Positions 1 through 9,532 of a stretch of 64,000 nt of DNA are shown here, one piece after another. Made by a program: the position numbers and the translations under genes. The stretch covers positions 1,054,001 through 1,118,000 of the forward strand of contig CAWAPS010000032.1 in the NCBI GenBank assembly GCA_963783945.1. Reading direction: 5' to 3'. The first letter of the stretch is position 1; the number at the start of each line of letters is the position of its first letter. This DNA comes from CAWAPS01 sp963783945 (GTDB taxonomy: Bacteria > Actinomycetota > Acidimicrobiia > Acidimicrobiales > Palsa-688). A model generated the notes under the pieces. The model made no database searches, was not told the DNA's origin, and saw nothing but the letters and a program-made list of their open reading frames with translations.

Positions 1-139
1 GTTCATCGAGGGGGTTCAGATTGGTGTGAAACCGCTCGAGGGGTGCACTTGCGGTGCTTGGTTTCAGCTGGGCGTGAGTCGGTCTGTGGGCAATGCGCGG
101 CTGGCGGATCGGCCGTTGGGTGGGTGAATACCGGCGTGG

Positions 140-622
140 TCAGGCGGATGGAACGGGGACGGTCAGCCCGTGGGAGGTCGCGATTCCGATCAGCGCGCCG
201 AGGTCTGGGTTGGTCGGCGAGACCTCGCGATCGACCTGGGTGAAGAACTCGGATGCGCCCGCACGCGATGTCATCGAGATCATGACGCCGCCGCCGGCGC
301 CGAAGCGGAACCAGTGCGTCGATCCGCCGGGTACGTGCACGAGCGTGCCCGAGCCGGCCAGCAGGTCCTGATTGTCGTTCACGCCGAAGGTGACCTCTCC
401 CTCGATCACGTAGAACGCCTCGTCCCACGGGTGGCTGTGTGGGGGCGGGCCGCTTCCTTCGGGCCCGACCTGGCGGAAGATCTCGTAACTGCCGGTCTGC
501 GCGCCCGCAGCGAGGACGGTGATCTCCTCGCCGACGACAGCGAGCGGCCGAGGCGCCCGATCGGGAGTCACGATGAACGGGGCGAGAGCGACTACGTCTC
601 CGGTGCGGCCCGTGGTATTCAT
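140..622 (-). CDS. Cupin-domain protein
   Basis: A 160-residue single-domain cupin. Cupin motif 1 is visible around residues 62-75 (H62, H64, E68, then G), and motif 2 includes the His of PGGSTHW near residue 103, so a metal-binding jelly-roll is expected. Small cupins of this kind act as dioxygenases, isomerases or sugar/polyketide-modifying proteins; the substrate cannot be read from sequence. ATG at 622 is preceded by a GGGGAGAG Shine-Dalgarno. It is divergent from a TetR-type regulator 52 bp away with a palindrome between them, so it is probably the regulator's target. No signal peptide is seen, so it is likely cytoplasmic. Confidence 0.85.
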   Translation of the reverse strand: MNTTGRTGDVVALAPFIVTPDRAPRPLAVVGEEITVLAAGAQTGSYEIFRQVGPEGSGPPPHSHPWDEAFYVIEGEVTFGVNDNQDLLAGSGTLVHVPGGSTHWFRFGAGGGVMISMTSRAGASEFFTQVDREVSPTNPDLGALIGIATSHGLTVPVPSA

Positions 623-638
623 TCTCTCCCCTTTGGAC

Positions 639-674
639 TTGAGTCCGTTTACCGTACTCCTGTACAGTAAGCGT
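639..674 (+). promoter_or_regulatory. Promoter of the TetR gene, probably leaderless
   Basis: TTGAGT (639-644) and TACAGT (663-668) are separated by 18 bp. The -10 box ends 6 nt before the ATG at 675 and no Shine-Dalgarno is present, which fits a leaderless transcript. Confidence 0.45.
649..670. promoter_or_regulatory. Putative TetR operator (imperfect palindrome)
   Basis: A 22-bp imperfect palindrome with outer TTAC/GTAA and inner GTAC/GTAC half-sites lies between the divergent cupin and TetR genes. It overlaps the -10 box proposed for the regulator, so binding would give autorepression and probably control the cupin too. Assignment as the operator is inference from position and symmetry. 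Confidence 0.5.
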
Positions 675-1358
675 ATGGCAGTGCTTGGTCAAGAGTCCGC
701 GTCCGAACCATCCGGGCGCCTGAACCAAAAGCGCCGCACCCGAAGTGCCATCATCGCCGCCGCCCAGGCAATCTTCGACCGGGGAGACACCCCTACCGTG
801 GCCAAAGCCGCCGAGGATGCCCTCGTATCGCGCACGACGGCATACAGCTACTTCCCCACGCAGGAGTCGCTGCGGTTCGAACTGTCGATCAACTTCGAGG
901 TCGCAGAACTCGAGGAGTTGGCGCTCGAGTCGCTCAATGGCACGAAACCCGCGGACCGCCTGCTCGCGATTGTGGACCTGCTCAACCGCCACATGCTCGC
1001 CAACGAGAAGCTGTGCCGAACTGCCATACGCCACTACAACGACGCCTGGCTGACAGCAGAGCGCACCGGCCAACCGAACCCGTCCCTGGCGAGAGAAGGA
1101 CGCCGTAAGCGCTGGATCGCGACGTCCCTCGAAGCCCTCCGAGGCACGATCCCCGACGACGACCTACCACGGCTCGAAGCGGCGCTGTGTCTCGTCGCTG
1201 GCGGTGAGGCCATCACGGTCCTCCGTGACATCTGCCATCTCGAACCCGACGACGCGATCGCCGTCACCCACTGGGCCGCCGAAGCCATCCTCACCGCCGC
1301 AATCCGCGCCGCACCCGCACGATCGGGTCAACCCGCGACCAGGCGGACCGCTCGATAG
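675..1358 (+). CDS. TetR/AcrR family transcriptional regulator
   Basis: A 227-residue protein. The N-terminal helix-turn-helix lies at about residues 15-65 (KRRTRSAIIAAAQAIF, then the recognition segment VSRTTAYSYF), followed by an all-helical ligand and dimerisation domain. Length is normal for the family. The ATG at 675 is chosen because it starts just before the DNA-binding domain and sits 6 nt after a TANNNT box; a longer frame upstream runs through the intergenic region and the cupin gene. It is probably a repressor of the divergent cupin gene. The ligand is unknown. Confidence 0.85.
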   Translation: MAVLGQESASEPSGRLNQKRRTRSAIIAAAQAIFDRGDTPTVAKAAEDALVSRTTAYSYFPTQESLRFELSINFEVAELEELALESLNGTKPADRLLAIVDLLNRHMLANEKLCRTAIRHYNDAWLTAERTGQPNPSLAREGRRKRWIATSLEALRGTIPDDDLPRLEAALCLVAGGEAITVLRDICHLEPDDAIAVTHWAAEAILTAAIRAAPARSGQPATRRTAR

Positions 1359-1661
1359 CACGACTACCCAAAGTCGAGGACGAGGCCGAAGCAACTGTTA
1401 TGAAGCGCCTACGGATCGGCGCGCCCCAGCGCCTCGGTTCGGCCAGCGTCATTCGCGAACGAGGTAGCGCACATTGCCCGATCTGGACGGTCATGGCTGA
1501 CGCCTTTGCTTGTCCAGGACGTGGCCCATATCGACGGTGGGGCGCTCACTGCCAGCGTCGAACCGGGGCCGTGTCCCGCCAAGTTGTCCACGCAGACCGC
1601 CCCTCGCTCCGGATGTTCCGTCCGCGGGGACCGAGCCAGCCTGGCGCCACCGGCGAGCGCG
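1359..1661. other. Gene-free stretch upstream of the transposase remnant
   Basis: No coding region is supported here. The transposase frame stays open back to 1506, but the residues encoded by 1506-1661 do not resemble the missing N-terminal half of an IS256 transposase. The segment probably marks a deletion junction. No terminal inverted repeat of the element could be identified. Confidence 0.4.
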
Positions 1662-2345
1662 GTCAACGCCGAGGGACGCCGGGAGATCGTGGGTTTCGAC
1701 GTGGTCACCACGGAGAACACCGAGGCGTGGACCGGGTTTCTGCGTTCTTTGCTGGCCCGTGGGCTGTCGGGGGTGGAGCTGGTCATCTCTGATGCCCATG
1801 GCGGGATCAAGGCGGCCATCGCGGCGGTGTTCGACGGCACGTCATGGCAGCGCTGCCGCACCCATTTCATGGCCAACCTGGCCACCCGAGTCCCGAAGGG
1901 CAACTGGCCGATGATCGCCACGTTGGTCCGCTCCATCTTCGAGCAGCCCGATCGTGATGCCACCTGGGATCAGCTCGGAGATGTGATCGACAAGCTCACC
2001 TCGGCCGGGTTCCCCCACATCGCCACCATCATCTTGGACGCCGCGGATGACATTCTGGCCTTCACTGCCCTCCCGCCCGAGCACTGGCCCAAGATCAGAT
2101 CCAACAACCCCCAGGAGCGGCTCAACAAGGAGATCCGCCGGCGCACCGACGTGGTCGGCATCTTCCCCAACCGGGCGTCGGTCATCCGCCTGGTCGGAGC
2201 GCTGCTGGCCGAGCAGACCGACGAATGGGTCATCACCAAGCGCTACATGAGCGCCGAGACCCTCAAGACCGCCCGAGCCGACGAGCCCTCGGACCACGAC
2301 CCGCGACCGGCCATGAACGCCGCCCTCGGAGTCGCCGCTGGCTGA
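1662..2345 (+). pseudogene. IS256 (Mutator)-family transposase, 5'-truncated
   Basis: The C-terminal 227 codons match the second half of an IS256-family transposase. NAEGRREIVGFDV opens the catalytic core. VISDAHGGIKAAI carries the second catalytic Asp, CRTHFMANL follows, and NPQERLNKEIRRRTDVVGIFPN carries the catalytic Glu (NPQERLNKE). The first catalytic Asp and the N-terminal DNA-binding region are missing, since full-length members are about 400 residues. The frame is open, but the protein should be inactive. The 5' side is joined to unrelated sequence, which points to a deletion after insertion. Confidence 0.8.
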
Positions 2346-2487
2346 CCCCAACCGCAGCACCGCCAACCAATCGAATAACTCCCGGTCCCGCCCCAGCCGG
2401 CGATCATACGCCCACGCCCACCCATCCGCTATACGACTGAAAGAGGGTACTTCCCATCCGAGTCATTCACTGATATAGTCACCAAAA

Positions 2488-2513
2488 GGTTGATCTAACA
2501 CAGCACATCAACC
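2488..2513. terminator. Possible hairpin terminator
   Basis: GGTTGAT and ATCAACC form a 7-bp stem with a 12-nt loop, about 85 nt beyond the stop of the minus-strand zinc-ribbon gene. There is no clear U-tract, so the role is uncertain. Confidence 0.25.
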
Positions 2514-2597
2514 GAGGTTGACGAGAAAACCGTCGCAACTAACGCCTCGTACACCACCACCCGGGACTCAACCGCGACGGTCGAAAGTGCTCGAAGG

Positions 2598-3917
2598 TTA
2601 GGCGTCGGGAGGTTCTGGCCCGAGCAGCTGAGCGAGCGGGTCGGTAATCGGTCTGAGGTGGAGTGAGGCTGGATCAACTTCGTGGCCGGCGACCACGATC
2701 GTCAGGTTCCTTTGTCGAGCCACGGCGACCCAGCGGCCGCCGGTCATGAGCATGAGGGCCGGTGTTGGGGCGCCGTCGATTGTGATGAGCTGCGCAGTCC
2801 GTTCCGCACCGAGTAGCGCAGCGCGGTGGCCCCGATCCCGCGCTCGAAGCCAGAGGGTGAGCGCCGCGTTCGAGACGTCGGGCCATTGAGCCCCAGCGTT
2901 GTCTGCGCGAAGCCAACCATCGAGCGTCTGGCGCGCTTCGTGGAGGTCGCCAAGGCGGGAGCCACCGTGCTTGGTGGTGACCTCCACGCGCGGCTGATCG
3001 CCGGCAAATCGGTCGAAGACTGGCGTGTCGTAGTGCCTGATCGTGATTTCGGTGGAACGCCCACCTTGAGATCCGCTCCCGCCTAGCTGCGATGGCCAGC
3101 CATCGGCGCCGTAGATCGGGAATGGTGTGTCGCACACGGTCCTCTCCGCCGATCTCCATTGATGTTTAAGCATCTGAGCCCGGGCCTGCGCGATGCTGGC
3201 CGCGTGCTGGGCCATATCCCCGTGGTCGCTGGGTTCGGAGCCGGAGCGTAGGAAGGTGCCCTCGGGTTCATCGTGACCACAGACTCTGCACGAGACGACG
3301 GGGTTCGGAATCAGTGTGCCGTTCGGACCACCTCGTCCTCCTCGCCATTGCTCGAAGGGCGTGTACTCGTCGTAGTCGATCGCCCCGCAGGCAGGGCAGG
3401 GCTCTTCGGCATCGGTGACCCGTACGCTCGGATAATCATTCGGCCGTGGGCGCCTAATCGGGTCGCCAGCCGTGTCACGGCAACAGACGATTGGCTCATG
3501 GCCATCGGTCGGCTGATCGAGCAGTGCGGCATAAGCGCCTCGGGCGACGGTCGCTGCTACACGAAAGCCTCGGTCGTCAACGACGTCGGCACTTGCAGCG
3601 CTGGGCGGAAGGATTCCCCCAACCACGCAATGATCCTCGTCGACCCAATGCTTTGCCGGATGAAAGTGGTCCACTTCGTGAAGGTAGCTGCCGGAGCGGC
3701 CTACGGCGATGTCGTTGGTGATTAGGATTGAGCCGTCGTCAACACGCACTAGACCAGCTCCTGACGGCAAAGAAACTAGGATCGTACGCACCAGCGAATT
3801 CTGCCTGATGTACCCGTCGTGGAGCGTTCCAAATTTCCGAGCGAAGCTGATCGGGCATCGGCACATTTGCGACGGCATGGAGACGGGCGCGCTCATAGCC
3901 GATTCACGCGTTCCCAC
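2598..3917 (-). CDS. Hypothetical protein with a zinc-ribbon-like four-cysteine motif
   Basis: A 439-residue protein that I do not recognise. CPAC at 174-177 and CRVC at 210-213 make a C-x2-C-x32-C-x2-C arrangement typical of a zinc ribbon. The segment before it is rich in DDRGFRV/EVDHFHP-like strands, and the C-terminal third has alternating hydrophobic stretches but no transmembrane segment. The start is uncertain: GTG at 3917 has a weak AAGGGTT upstream, and an in-frame ATG lies at 3896. Base composition in 2.4-4.3 kb is less GC-rich than in flanking housekeeping genes, and a transposase remnant lies next door, so horizontal acquisition is plausible. No function is proposed. Confidence 0.55.
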   Translation of the reverse strand: MGTRESAMSAPVSMPSQMCRCPISFARKFGTLHDGYIRQNSLVRTILVSLPSGAGLVRVDDGSILITNDIAVGRSGSYLHEVDHFHPAKHWVDEDHCVVGGILPPSAASADVVDDRGFRVAATVARGAYAALLDQPTDGHEPIVCCRDTAGDPIRRPRPNDYPSVRVTDAEEPCPACGAIDYDEYTPFEQWRGGRGGPNGTLIPNPVVSCRVCGHDEPEGTFLRSGSEPSDHGDMAQHAASIAQARAQMLKHQWRSAERTVCDTPFPIYGADGWPSQLGGSGSQGGRSTEITIRHYDTPVFDRFAGDQPRVEVTTKHGGSRLGDLHEARQTLDGWLRADNAGAQWPDVSNAALTLWLRARDRGHRAALLGAERTAQLITIDGAPTPALMLMTGGRWVAVARQRNLTIVVAGHEVDPASLHLRPITDPLAQLLGPEPPDA

Positions 3918-4336
3918 ATCGGTCTGGAACCCTTACGAATGGCCGAAATGGGATGTTCGGCGCTCCGCTCCCGCCCTGGTGTCACACTGAAGACCGTGCC
4001 GGACGATTCCGACGCCCTAATCTCTCGTCTCAGTGCGGCCCAAAGCCTCCCGTGACCCTGGGCTCACCAGTAGGGCTGGTCGGCAGCTGATTCACGCCAA
4101 ATTCCCCTATCCCGATAAGCCGCCGGGAGACAGCCCTTAAGGCCGTCCTCTCGATGTCCCAGACCGGCTCGGGGTCGCACCGAAGCTTGTGCGGAATCCC
4201 CCGTATCGGACTTCGATTGTACAAACTGCCGAGTATGGCTTAGAAAGGCGCCTATCTGGAGACCCTTGATTCCGATGTCGGGGCACCTGAGGCCAGCGCC
4301 AGGAAGCGTGAGCGGATTGACAGGCGAACCGTCCCC
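3918..4336. other. Intergenic stretch without a supported gene
   Basis: About 420 bp between the zinc-ribbon gene and the 3' end of aceA. No open frame has convincing codon bias, start or homology. I see no tRNA-like or strong hairpin structure. Confidence 0.4.
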
Positions 4337-6601
4337 TCAGCTCTCCTTGCGGATGAGCTTGCTGAGGGCTCCGCCCACGTCGTCAGCGAGCGTGTCGACC
4401 ATCGTGGTGTTGACCTTGGCGACGATGATCTGGCCCACCTCGGTGTTCACGTTGGAGTAGATGCCCTGCTCCGCCATCCGCTTTGTCTGATTGTCGTTGT
4501 CCTCGGTTGGTGTGACGTAGTGGACAGTGGAGACCCGGTAACGCTTGAGGACGTAGAGGTGAAGCAGGGTCATCAGGCGCTTCTGACGCAGTTCGGAGCC
4601 GAACGTGTTCTGGTCCCGGACCGACAGGATGACCTGTCCATGGCGGTCAGTGATCAGAGCGAAGATCAGATTGGCTTTTCGGTCGTCGTCGCCGCCGACG
4701 CCCAGCACCGACAGTTCGAGGACGTCGGCACCCTCGCGGCTCGGGCGCAGACGTACCGTGAGGGGCTCCTTTAAGCCGTAGACCTGCCTCCACTCGGCGA
4801 GCCAGTCCTCGAGCACCTTCTTGGGAAGCTCGGTTTGTGTGAGGTGCTGGACCTGCGTCGAGCCCTTGCCCATGGCTTTCGTCGTCGCGGTGCGCGCCGA
4901 CGATGCCGCCAAGGCGGCGTCGAGGCGAGGACCGCCGACGTGGGTCTGCGGCGTTCGGTAGGGCGACTCGAACAGGCGGATCTTCCGTTGGACCTGAGCC
5001 AGGGCCAGCATGCCGTCCTCGAGAAGGGCCGTCGCAAACTCTTCGGTTGCGACACCGTCGATCTGGTGGCCACCGTAGGTGATGAAGTTGAACACGAACC
5101 CGGCCTCGCCCAGCTTCTTTGGAAACTCGCGCATCTCGTCGTCGGTCATACCGGTCGAGTCCCAGTTGAACGACGGTGAGAGGTTGTAGGCAAGCATCTT
5201 GTCGGGGAACTCCGCGTGGATCGCCTCGGCGAACTCCTGCGCCTCGTGGATATCGGCGGACGCAGTTTCCATCCAGACCAGATCGGCGTACGGAGCGACC
5301 GACAGGGACTTGCGGATCGCATAGTCCAGCCCGCCGCGGACCTGGTAGAAGCCCTCTGGAGTGCGGGCCACTTCGGCGTCCCAGTAGAGGTCGATGCCAA
5401 GTTCTCGCGCCTCGCTGCGCACGGCCCAGAACGAGGCCGTCGTGGCGAAGGCGCTCCACTCGTCCTCGCTGATGGGTGTCTCATCGCCGTCTTCGAACCG
5501 GTTCTTCAGGGCAGCCAACACTGCCTCCCCGATGGTCATGAGACCGGACTCGGCCTCCCAGCGTCCGACCATCTCATTGGCGACCTTGTCGTAGGCTTGC
5601 TCGACGACGGGCTCGTCGGCGCCGGCGGTCTCTTTGGCTGCGGCGCGGGCCAAGGCAGCGATGCCCGTGCGATCGAGCCACGCGTCGGCCGCTGCGTATT
5701 CCTTGTCGGTGACCTTGTAGAGCGTGAAGCCGTTGAAGATATGGGCTCCTGCGTTGTAGAAGACGCGCATCAGGGCCAGCGTCGTCAGTTTGTAAGACGG
5801 GATGTCGGCGCGGGTCGCTCCGAGGATGAAGGGGTGGTCCCGCTCGTCGCCGCTGTTGTCGAGGAGGTTCGCGGCCTCGGCATCGGTGCGGGCCACGATG
5901 ATGCCTGGCACCTGCATGACGTCGAGTTGGAAGCGAGCGGCGTTGAGGCGCTTGATCTGTTCGTCCACGCCGACGAGAACCTTGCCGCCTTGGTGGCCGC
6001 ACTTCTTGGTGCCGGGGCGCTGGTCCTCTATGTGATAGCCGGTGACCCCGACCTCGACGAACCGGCGGATGAGGTTCCGCACGGCGGCATCGCCGCCGTG
6101 ACCCGTGTCGGCGTCGGCGATGATGAACGGTCGGTAATCGACCGGTTCGGGCGCACTCGCGAGGTCGGCGGCCGACAGGCGCGAGCGCTGGTATGTCTGA
6201 TTCCTGTCTGCGGTCAAGAGGGCACGCACAATGGCCGATGCCTCATCGGGCACCTGGGAGAGCGGATAGCTGGCCAGATCGGCACCCGGATCCTCCTGAA
6301 CCGAGCCCTTGGCCGACGTCGCCCAGCCACCAAGGTAGATGCCCTCGATGCCCATGCGCTTCATCGTCACAGCCTGGCTCGGTGAGTAGGGACCAAAAGT
6401 GGTGATTGACTTGCGCTCCGAGAAGAGCTCCCGTAAACGGTCGTAGAACGCCGCGGCGTTGGCCCGGGCGACTGGGTATCCGCTCTCGATGGTCCCTTGC
6501 TGCTCGGCCACTTGGCGGGCCGAGTAAAGGCGGGTGGTGCCGCTGAAGCGGTCACTGTCTATGTAGTTGCGTGCAGCAGCGACGTTGTCGTCAAATGTCA
6601 T
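4337..6601 (-). CDS. aceA: Isocitrate lyase, long two-domain (ICL2) type
   Basis: Cleaves isocitrate to glyoxylate and succinate, the first step of the glyoxylate shunt. At 754 residues it is much longer than ordinary ~430-residue enzymes and matches the ICL2 architecture known from mycobacteria. The catalytic loop KKCGH is at 199-203 with the active Cys at 201, and the substrate/Mg-binding segment IADADTGHGG is at about 161-170. The ~150 C-terminal residues form the extra domain that in ICL2 enzymes binds acetyl-CoA and activates the enzyme; that regulatory role is known for the family and inferred here. ATG is preceded by GAGAGAG. It lies 11 bp downstream of the malate synthase gene, so the two are almost certainly co-transcribed. 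Confidence 0.93.
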   Translation of the reverse strand: MTFDDNVAAARNYIDSDRFSGTTRLYSARQVAEQQGTIESGYPVARANAAAFYDRLRELFSERKSITTFGPYSPSQAVTMKRMGIEGIYLGGWATSAKGSVQEDPGADLASYPLSQVPDEASAIVRALLTADRNQTYQRSRLSAADLASAPEPVDYRPFIIADADTGHGGDAAVRNLIRRFVEVGVTGYHIEDQRPGTKKCGHQGGKVLVGVDEQIKRLNAARFQLDVMQVPGIIVARTDAEAANLLDNSGDERDHPFILGATRADIPSYKLTTLALMRVFYNAGAHIFNGFTLYKVTDKEYAAADAWLDRTGIAALARAAAKETAGADEPVVEQAYDKVANEMVGRWEAESGLMTIGEAVLAALKNRFEDGDETPISEDEWSAFATTASFWAVRSEARELGIDLYWDAEVARTPEGFYQVRGGLDYAIRKSLSVAPYADLVWMETASADIHEAQEFAEAIHAEFPDKMLAYNLSPSFNWDSTGMTDDEMREFPKKLGEAGFVFNFITYGGHQIDGVATEEFATALLEDGMLALAQVQRKIRLFESPYRTPQTHVGGPRLDAALAASSARTATTKAMGKGSTQVQHLTQTELPKKVLEDWLAEWRQVYGLKEPLTVRLRPSREGADVLELSVLGVGGDDDRKANLIFALITDRHGQVILSVRDQNTFGSELRQKRLMTLLHLYVLKRYRVSTVHYVTPTEDNDNQTKRMAEQGIYSNVNTEVGQIIVAKVNTTMVDTLADDVGGALSKLIRKES

Positions 6602-6612
6602 GATGGACTCTC

Positions 6613-8502
6613 TCAGTTCTCGCTGTCGAAATCGAGGTTGCGGGTGATACGGGTGCCGTCTCGGCCGAACGCGTCGAGGAACCTCCGGATCCGCTGTTCG
6701 GCCACGGAAAGGTCCGTGACATTGAGGTTGAGGTTGAGGAGGTCGATGTACCAGGGCGCTTTGACCGGCTCGAGCACGTAAGCCTCGACGATTGCCCGGG
6801 CGATGGGCAGCGTCGTGGTTTTTGAGTCGTCGTGCACGTCGTTGCTGTCCGCTCGCAGAAGCTTGGCGTGCTCTTCCTCCAATAGTTGCGCGAACAGCTC
6901 ACGCGTCAGGGTTTCGCCCGCCCTGACCCCGCTGTCGGCGTCGTCGTCGGTGAATGCAGCTCCCTTGTGGAGCCATTCCCAAAGCACGGACAGGCGGATC
7001 TCACCGGTCGCAGCATCCTCCATCAGGTAGAGGACGCCGTCGTCGCCGAAGAAGTCGGCTGGCTTGAGGGCTGCGGCCTGGAAACCGCGACCGAACGCAT
7101 TGCCGTACTGCAGGCCGACGCTGATCAGGTCGCGAGCACCCCGAACGGTACGGGGCGCGTCCTCGAGCGTCCGCAGTGCGCTGGCGTCCTGCGCGGTGTA
7201 AGTGAGCGGCGGGAACGGCCTGCCGAGCTGGTTGTCGTCTCCCACCTCCTGCCACACCGGCCGCATGACATGCACCATCTTCCAGTGGGCCACCCACTTC
7301 CCAGAGGCGCCCTCGACCTGCTCGCGCCGCCCTCCCGCCACTGCTCGCTGCATAGCGGCGTCGACGGCCGCGTCGGTGCCGACCGGGATGTTCGGTTCCA
7401 TGCCGCCTTGCCAGAGCGCGTAACGTCCGTTGAGATCGGGGGCGTTGACCGCGCGGCGGACGCGGTCCTCGTAGACCCGCATGTACCCGTAGGTCATGGT
7501 GATCGCATCGATGTTGGGGTTCGAGAAGTCGGGGTCCCAGGCGAGTGCGTCCGATACCGAGTTGATGTAGTCCCATCGACCGGTATTGAAACCGACGAAG
7601 TGGCGCCCGAGGGCGGCACGGATCTCCATGAGTTGAAAGCACGCTTCGAGCTGTTCGACGAGGACGTAGACGAGGACGGTGCCTCGGTCGAGGCGAAGGT
7701 GGTCTTCGATCGCGTCGAGGATGGTGGCCCAGTGTGCGGCTTCGGAGGCTGTCTGTATCTTCGGCAGGTAGAGAACGACCGAGCGTCCCTGGCTGCGCAG
7801 CGTCTCTGCGTTGTTGGCGAGGTACAGCGCAGCGTCGGCCAGGCTGGCGGAGTAACCGTGGCCGTCCTCATGGGCGATATGGCGATCGTCGAGATGGAGG
7901 CCACGGGCTCGGAAGATGCGCGTGGTCACCTGCAGCTGCTCGTGCCAGTCGGAGATGATTTCCCGGCCGTGGAAGTCGACCGCCCAGTTGTTCATCTCCC
8001 CGGCAACGACCTGGGCGACGTCATGGAACTGCGCGTCGCCGGCGAAGGCCAGCTTGATATTCCGGAAGTTGGCCAGAGACATGGTATCGACTTGGCCCAA
8101 GGCGTCCTCGCCATCGAACATCCAGCCGTCGGCCCCAGACAGCAACGCGTAGGCAACATTGCGCAACCCCGATTCCGTAGATGCGCGGGGCTTGGTTGCT
8201 GGCCCAGTGCCCTGGATCCACTGGCGCTGCAGGTCGTGGGGGATCACCGCTCCCTCGAAGCGGCCGGCCCGAGCATCGGCAACTGTGATGGTGGTCCCAT
8301 CAATCACTGCGGTCTCGGGCAGGAAGCCGAGGTGTTCGCCTTCGGCGGCTCGTCGGCGGCGGCGATCGATTCGCGAGTCCATGAGCTCCAGGCGTCGACC
8401 GTCGAGGGGAGCGAGAGCTTCCAGAGTCGCCAAGGCTCCCGGAGTGTAGACGTCCGGATACCCGTCCAGAGCGGTCGGCGAGATCGTGATAGGGGAGCGC
8501 AT
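6613..8502 (-). CDS. aceB: Malate synthase (MSA-like)
   Basis: Condenses glyoxylate with acetyl-CoA to give malate, completing the shunt started by the adjacent isocitrate lyase. The protein is 629 residues. The family signature GRWDYI lies at 308-313, the acidic metal-binding segment FDGEDALGQ near 129-137 and the Glu-rich VEQLEA near 282-287. It is longer than typical MSA (about 530) and shorter than the MSG/GlcB form (about 720) usual in many actinobacteria, so it belongs to a divergent MSA-like branch. It is the first gene of the operon; no clear Shine-Dalgarno precedes ATG 8502. Confidence 0.85.
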   Translation of the reverse strand: MRSPITISPTALDGYPDVYTPGALATLEALAPLDGRRLELMDSRIDRRRRRAAEGEHLGFLPETAVIDGTTITVADARAGRFEGAVIPHDLQRQWIQGTGPATKPRASTESGLRNVAYALLSGADGWMFDGEDALGQVDTMSLANFRNIKLAFAGDAQFHDVAQVVAGEMNNWAVDFHGREIISDWHEQLQVTTRIFRARGLHLDDRHIAHEDGHGYSASLADAALYLANNAETLRSQGRSVVLYLPKIQTASEAAHWATILDAIEDHLRLDRGTVLVYVLVEQLEACFQLMEIRAALGRHFVGFNTGRWDYINSVSDALAWDPDFSNPNIDAITMTYGYMRVYEDRVRRAVNAPDLNGRYALWQGGMEPNIPVGTDAAVDAAMQRAVAGGRREQVEGASGKWVAHWKMVHVMRPVWQEVGDDNQLGRPFPPLTYTAQDASALRTLEDAPRTVRGARDLISVGLQYGNAFGRGFQAAALKPADFFGDDGVLYLMEDAATGEIRLSVLWEWLHKGAAFTDDDADSGVRAGETLTRELFAQLLEEEHAKLLRADSNDVHDDSKTTTLPIARAIVEAYVLEPVKAPWYIDLLNLNLNVTDLSVAEQRIRRFLDAFGRDGTRITRNLDFDSEN

Positions 8503-9529
8503 GGGCCTAGTTCATCACGCCGGAGGTCTGTGGTGTGTCGCTGAAGAACCCGCGGCCCCGGGAAGTGCCAGTCCAAGGCGAGGTCCGTGCCGGTGGCGGC
8601 GCTCACAGGATCCGTAAACCCCGACTCTCTAGAGTCCCCTTCGTATCGTCGGCCTGCCTTTCGACGGTGAGTCGCAGGGCTCATCCCCGCCCGACGACTG
8701 GCACGGCTACCACCCACCCAGGCCCGGTGATCTCCCTACCCCGCCGAACCGGTTCACACACGATCCGCCCCGTGGGATAGCCACAAGCGCGTCTTTCCAC
8801 CGTCTGCGGTGCCCGAGAATGCCCCAAAACGCCCCGCGGCCGTGTCCCGATATCCCAGCATCGGACCGCCTCGAAACGCCGGGTCTGTGGGATGGTGCTC
8901 GACCAGATCGCTGGTACGCTGCGTACTTTGCCAAGCGTCCCCGAATTGTTCATCTGGGCGGATAACGCCCCGTTGCCAACAGGGCACTACCCCGAGCAGA
9001 TCGACGGTGATTCGCTCGCTCAACGTGGCGAGGCAATCGTCGTCATCAGCGACGCCAGAATGCACCGACAGATCGTTACGGAGACCGCGGACATTCTGTG
9101 TTCGCAGCCTGAGGCAACGCTGTGAGTGGCTCGGCGTTCGGATCGCCGAGTATGCGTGGCCCCCGGGGGGTTTGAGACTGTCATTCTGTGCGCTCACGAT
9201 CCGGCGATGAAGGGACACCGCGCCCAGGATCATCTGGTTGTTCGTTGAAGGACAGTTGTTACAACGTCGGGCTGCGAGCGTCGGTCCCTTCCGGGTGGGT
9301 GTTGGCCAGAATCGCTGGGGTGTAGCGGAGAGCTGGGGTGTATGTCGCCCGGAGCAGGGTCCAACCGGTGGACCCGTCTGCTGGCCCTCAAGCGTGCGAT
9401 GAGGGCACGGTCGGGGGTGGTTGTCGGCTCGGGGGTCGGGTGGCACACTGGGGAGGGTGAGTAGCGACCGGGCCGGGCTCGTGTCTACTCGTCTGGTGTC
9501 TCGGTGTAGGGGTCGGTGTGTGAGGGGTA
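8503..9529. other. 1-kb stretch without a supported gene
   Basis: Open frames on both strands show mixed third-position composition, no recognisable domains and no ribosome-binding sites. The stretch separates the glyoxylate operon from the element-associated genes and should hold the aceB promoter (minus strand), which I cannot pinpoint. It may include decayed mobile-element DNA. Confidence 0.4.
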
Positions 9530-9532
9530 GTG

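Noticed and set aside
1506..1661. N-terminal part of the transposase in the open frame before 1662
   Set aside because: The encoded residues do not resemble IS256 transposases, so the frame is open by chance across a junction.
5216..6385. 389-codon frame antisense to isocitrate lyase
   Set aside because: A shadow frame opposite a strongly conserved enzyme; no motif or ribosome-binding site.
8892..9125. 77-codon plus-strand frame in the 8.5-9.5 kb gap
   Set aside because: Third-position GC is lower than in real genes, no Shine-Dalgarno or TANNNT box is present and no family is recognised. Left as possible debris.
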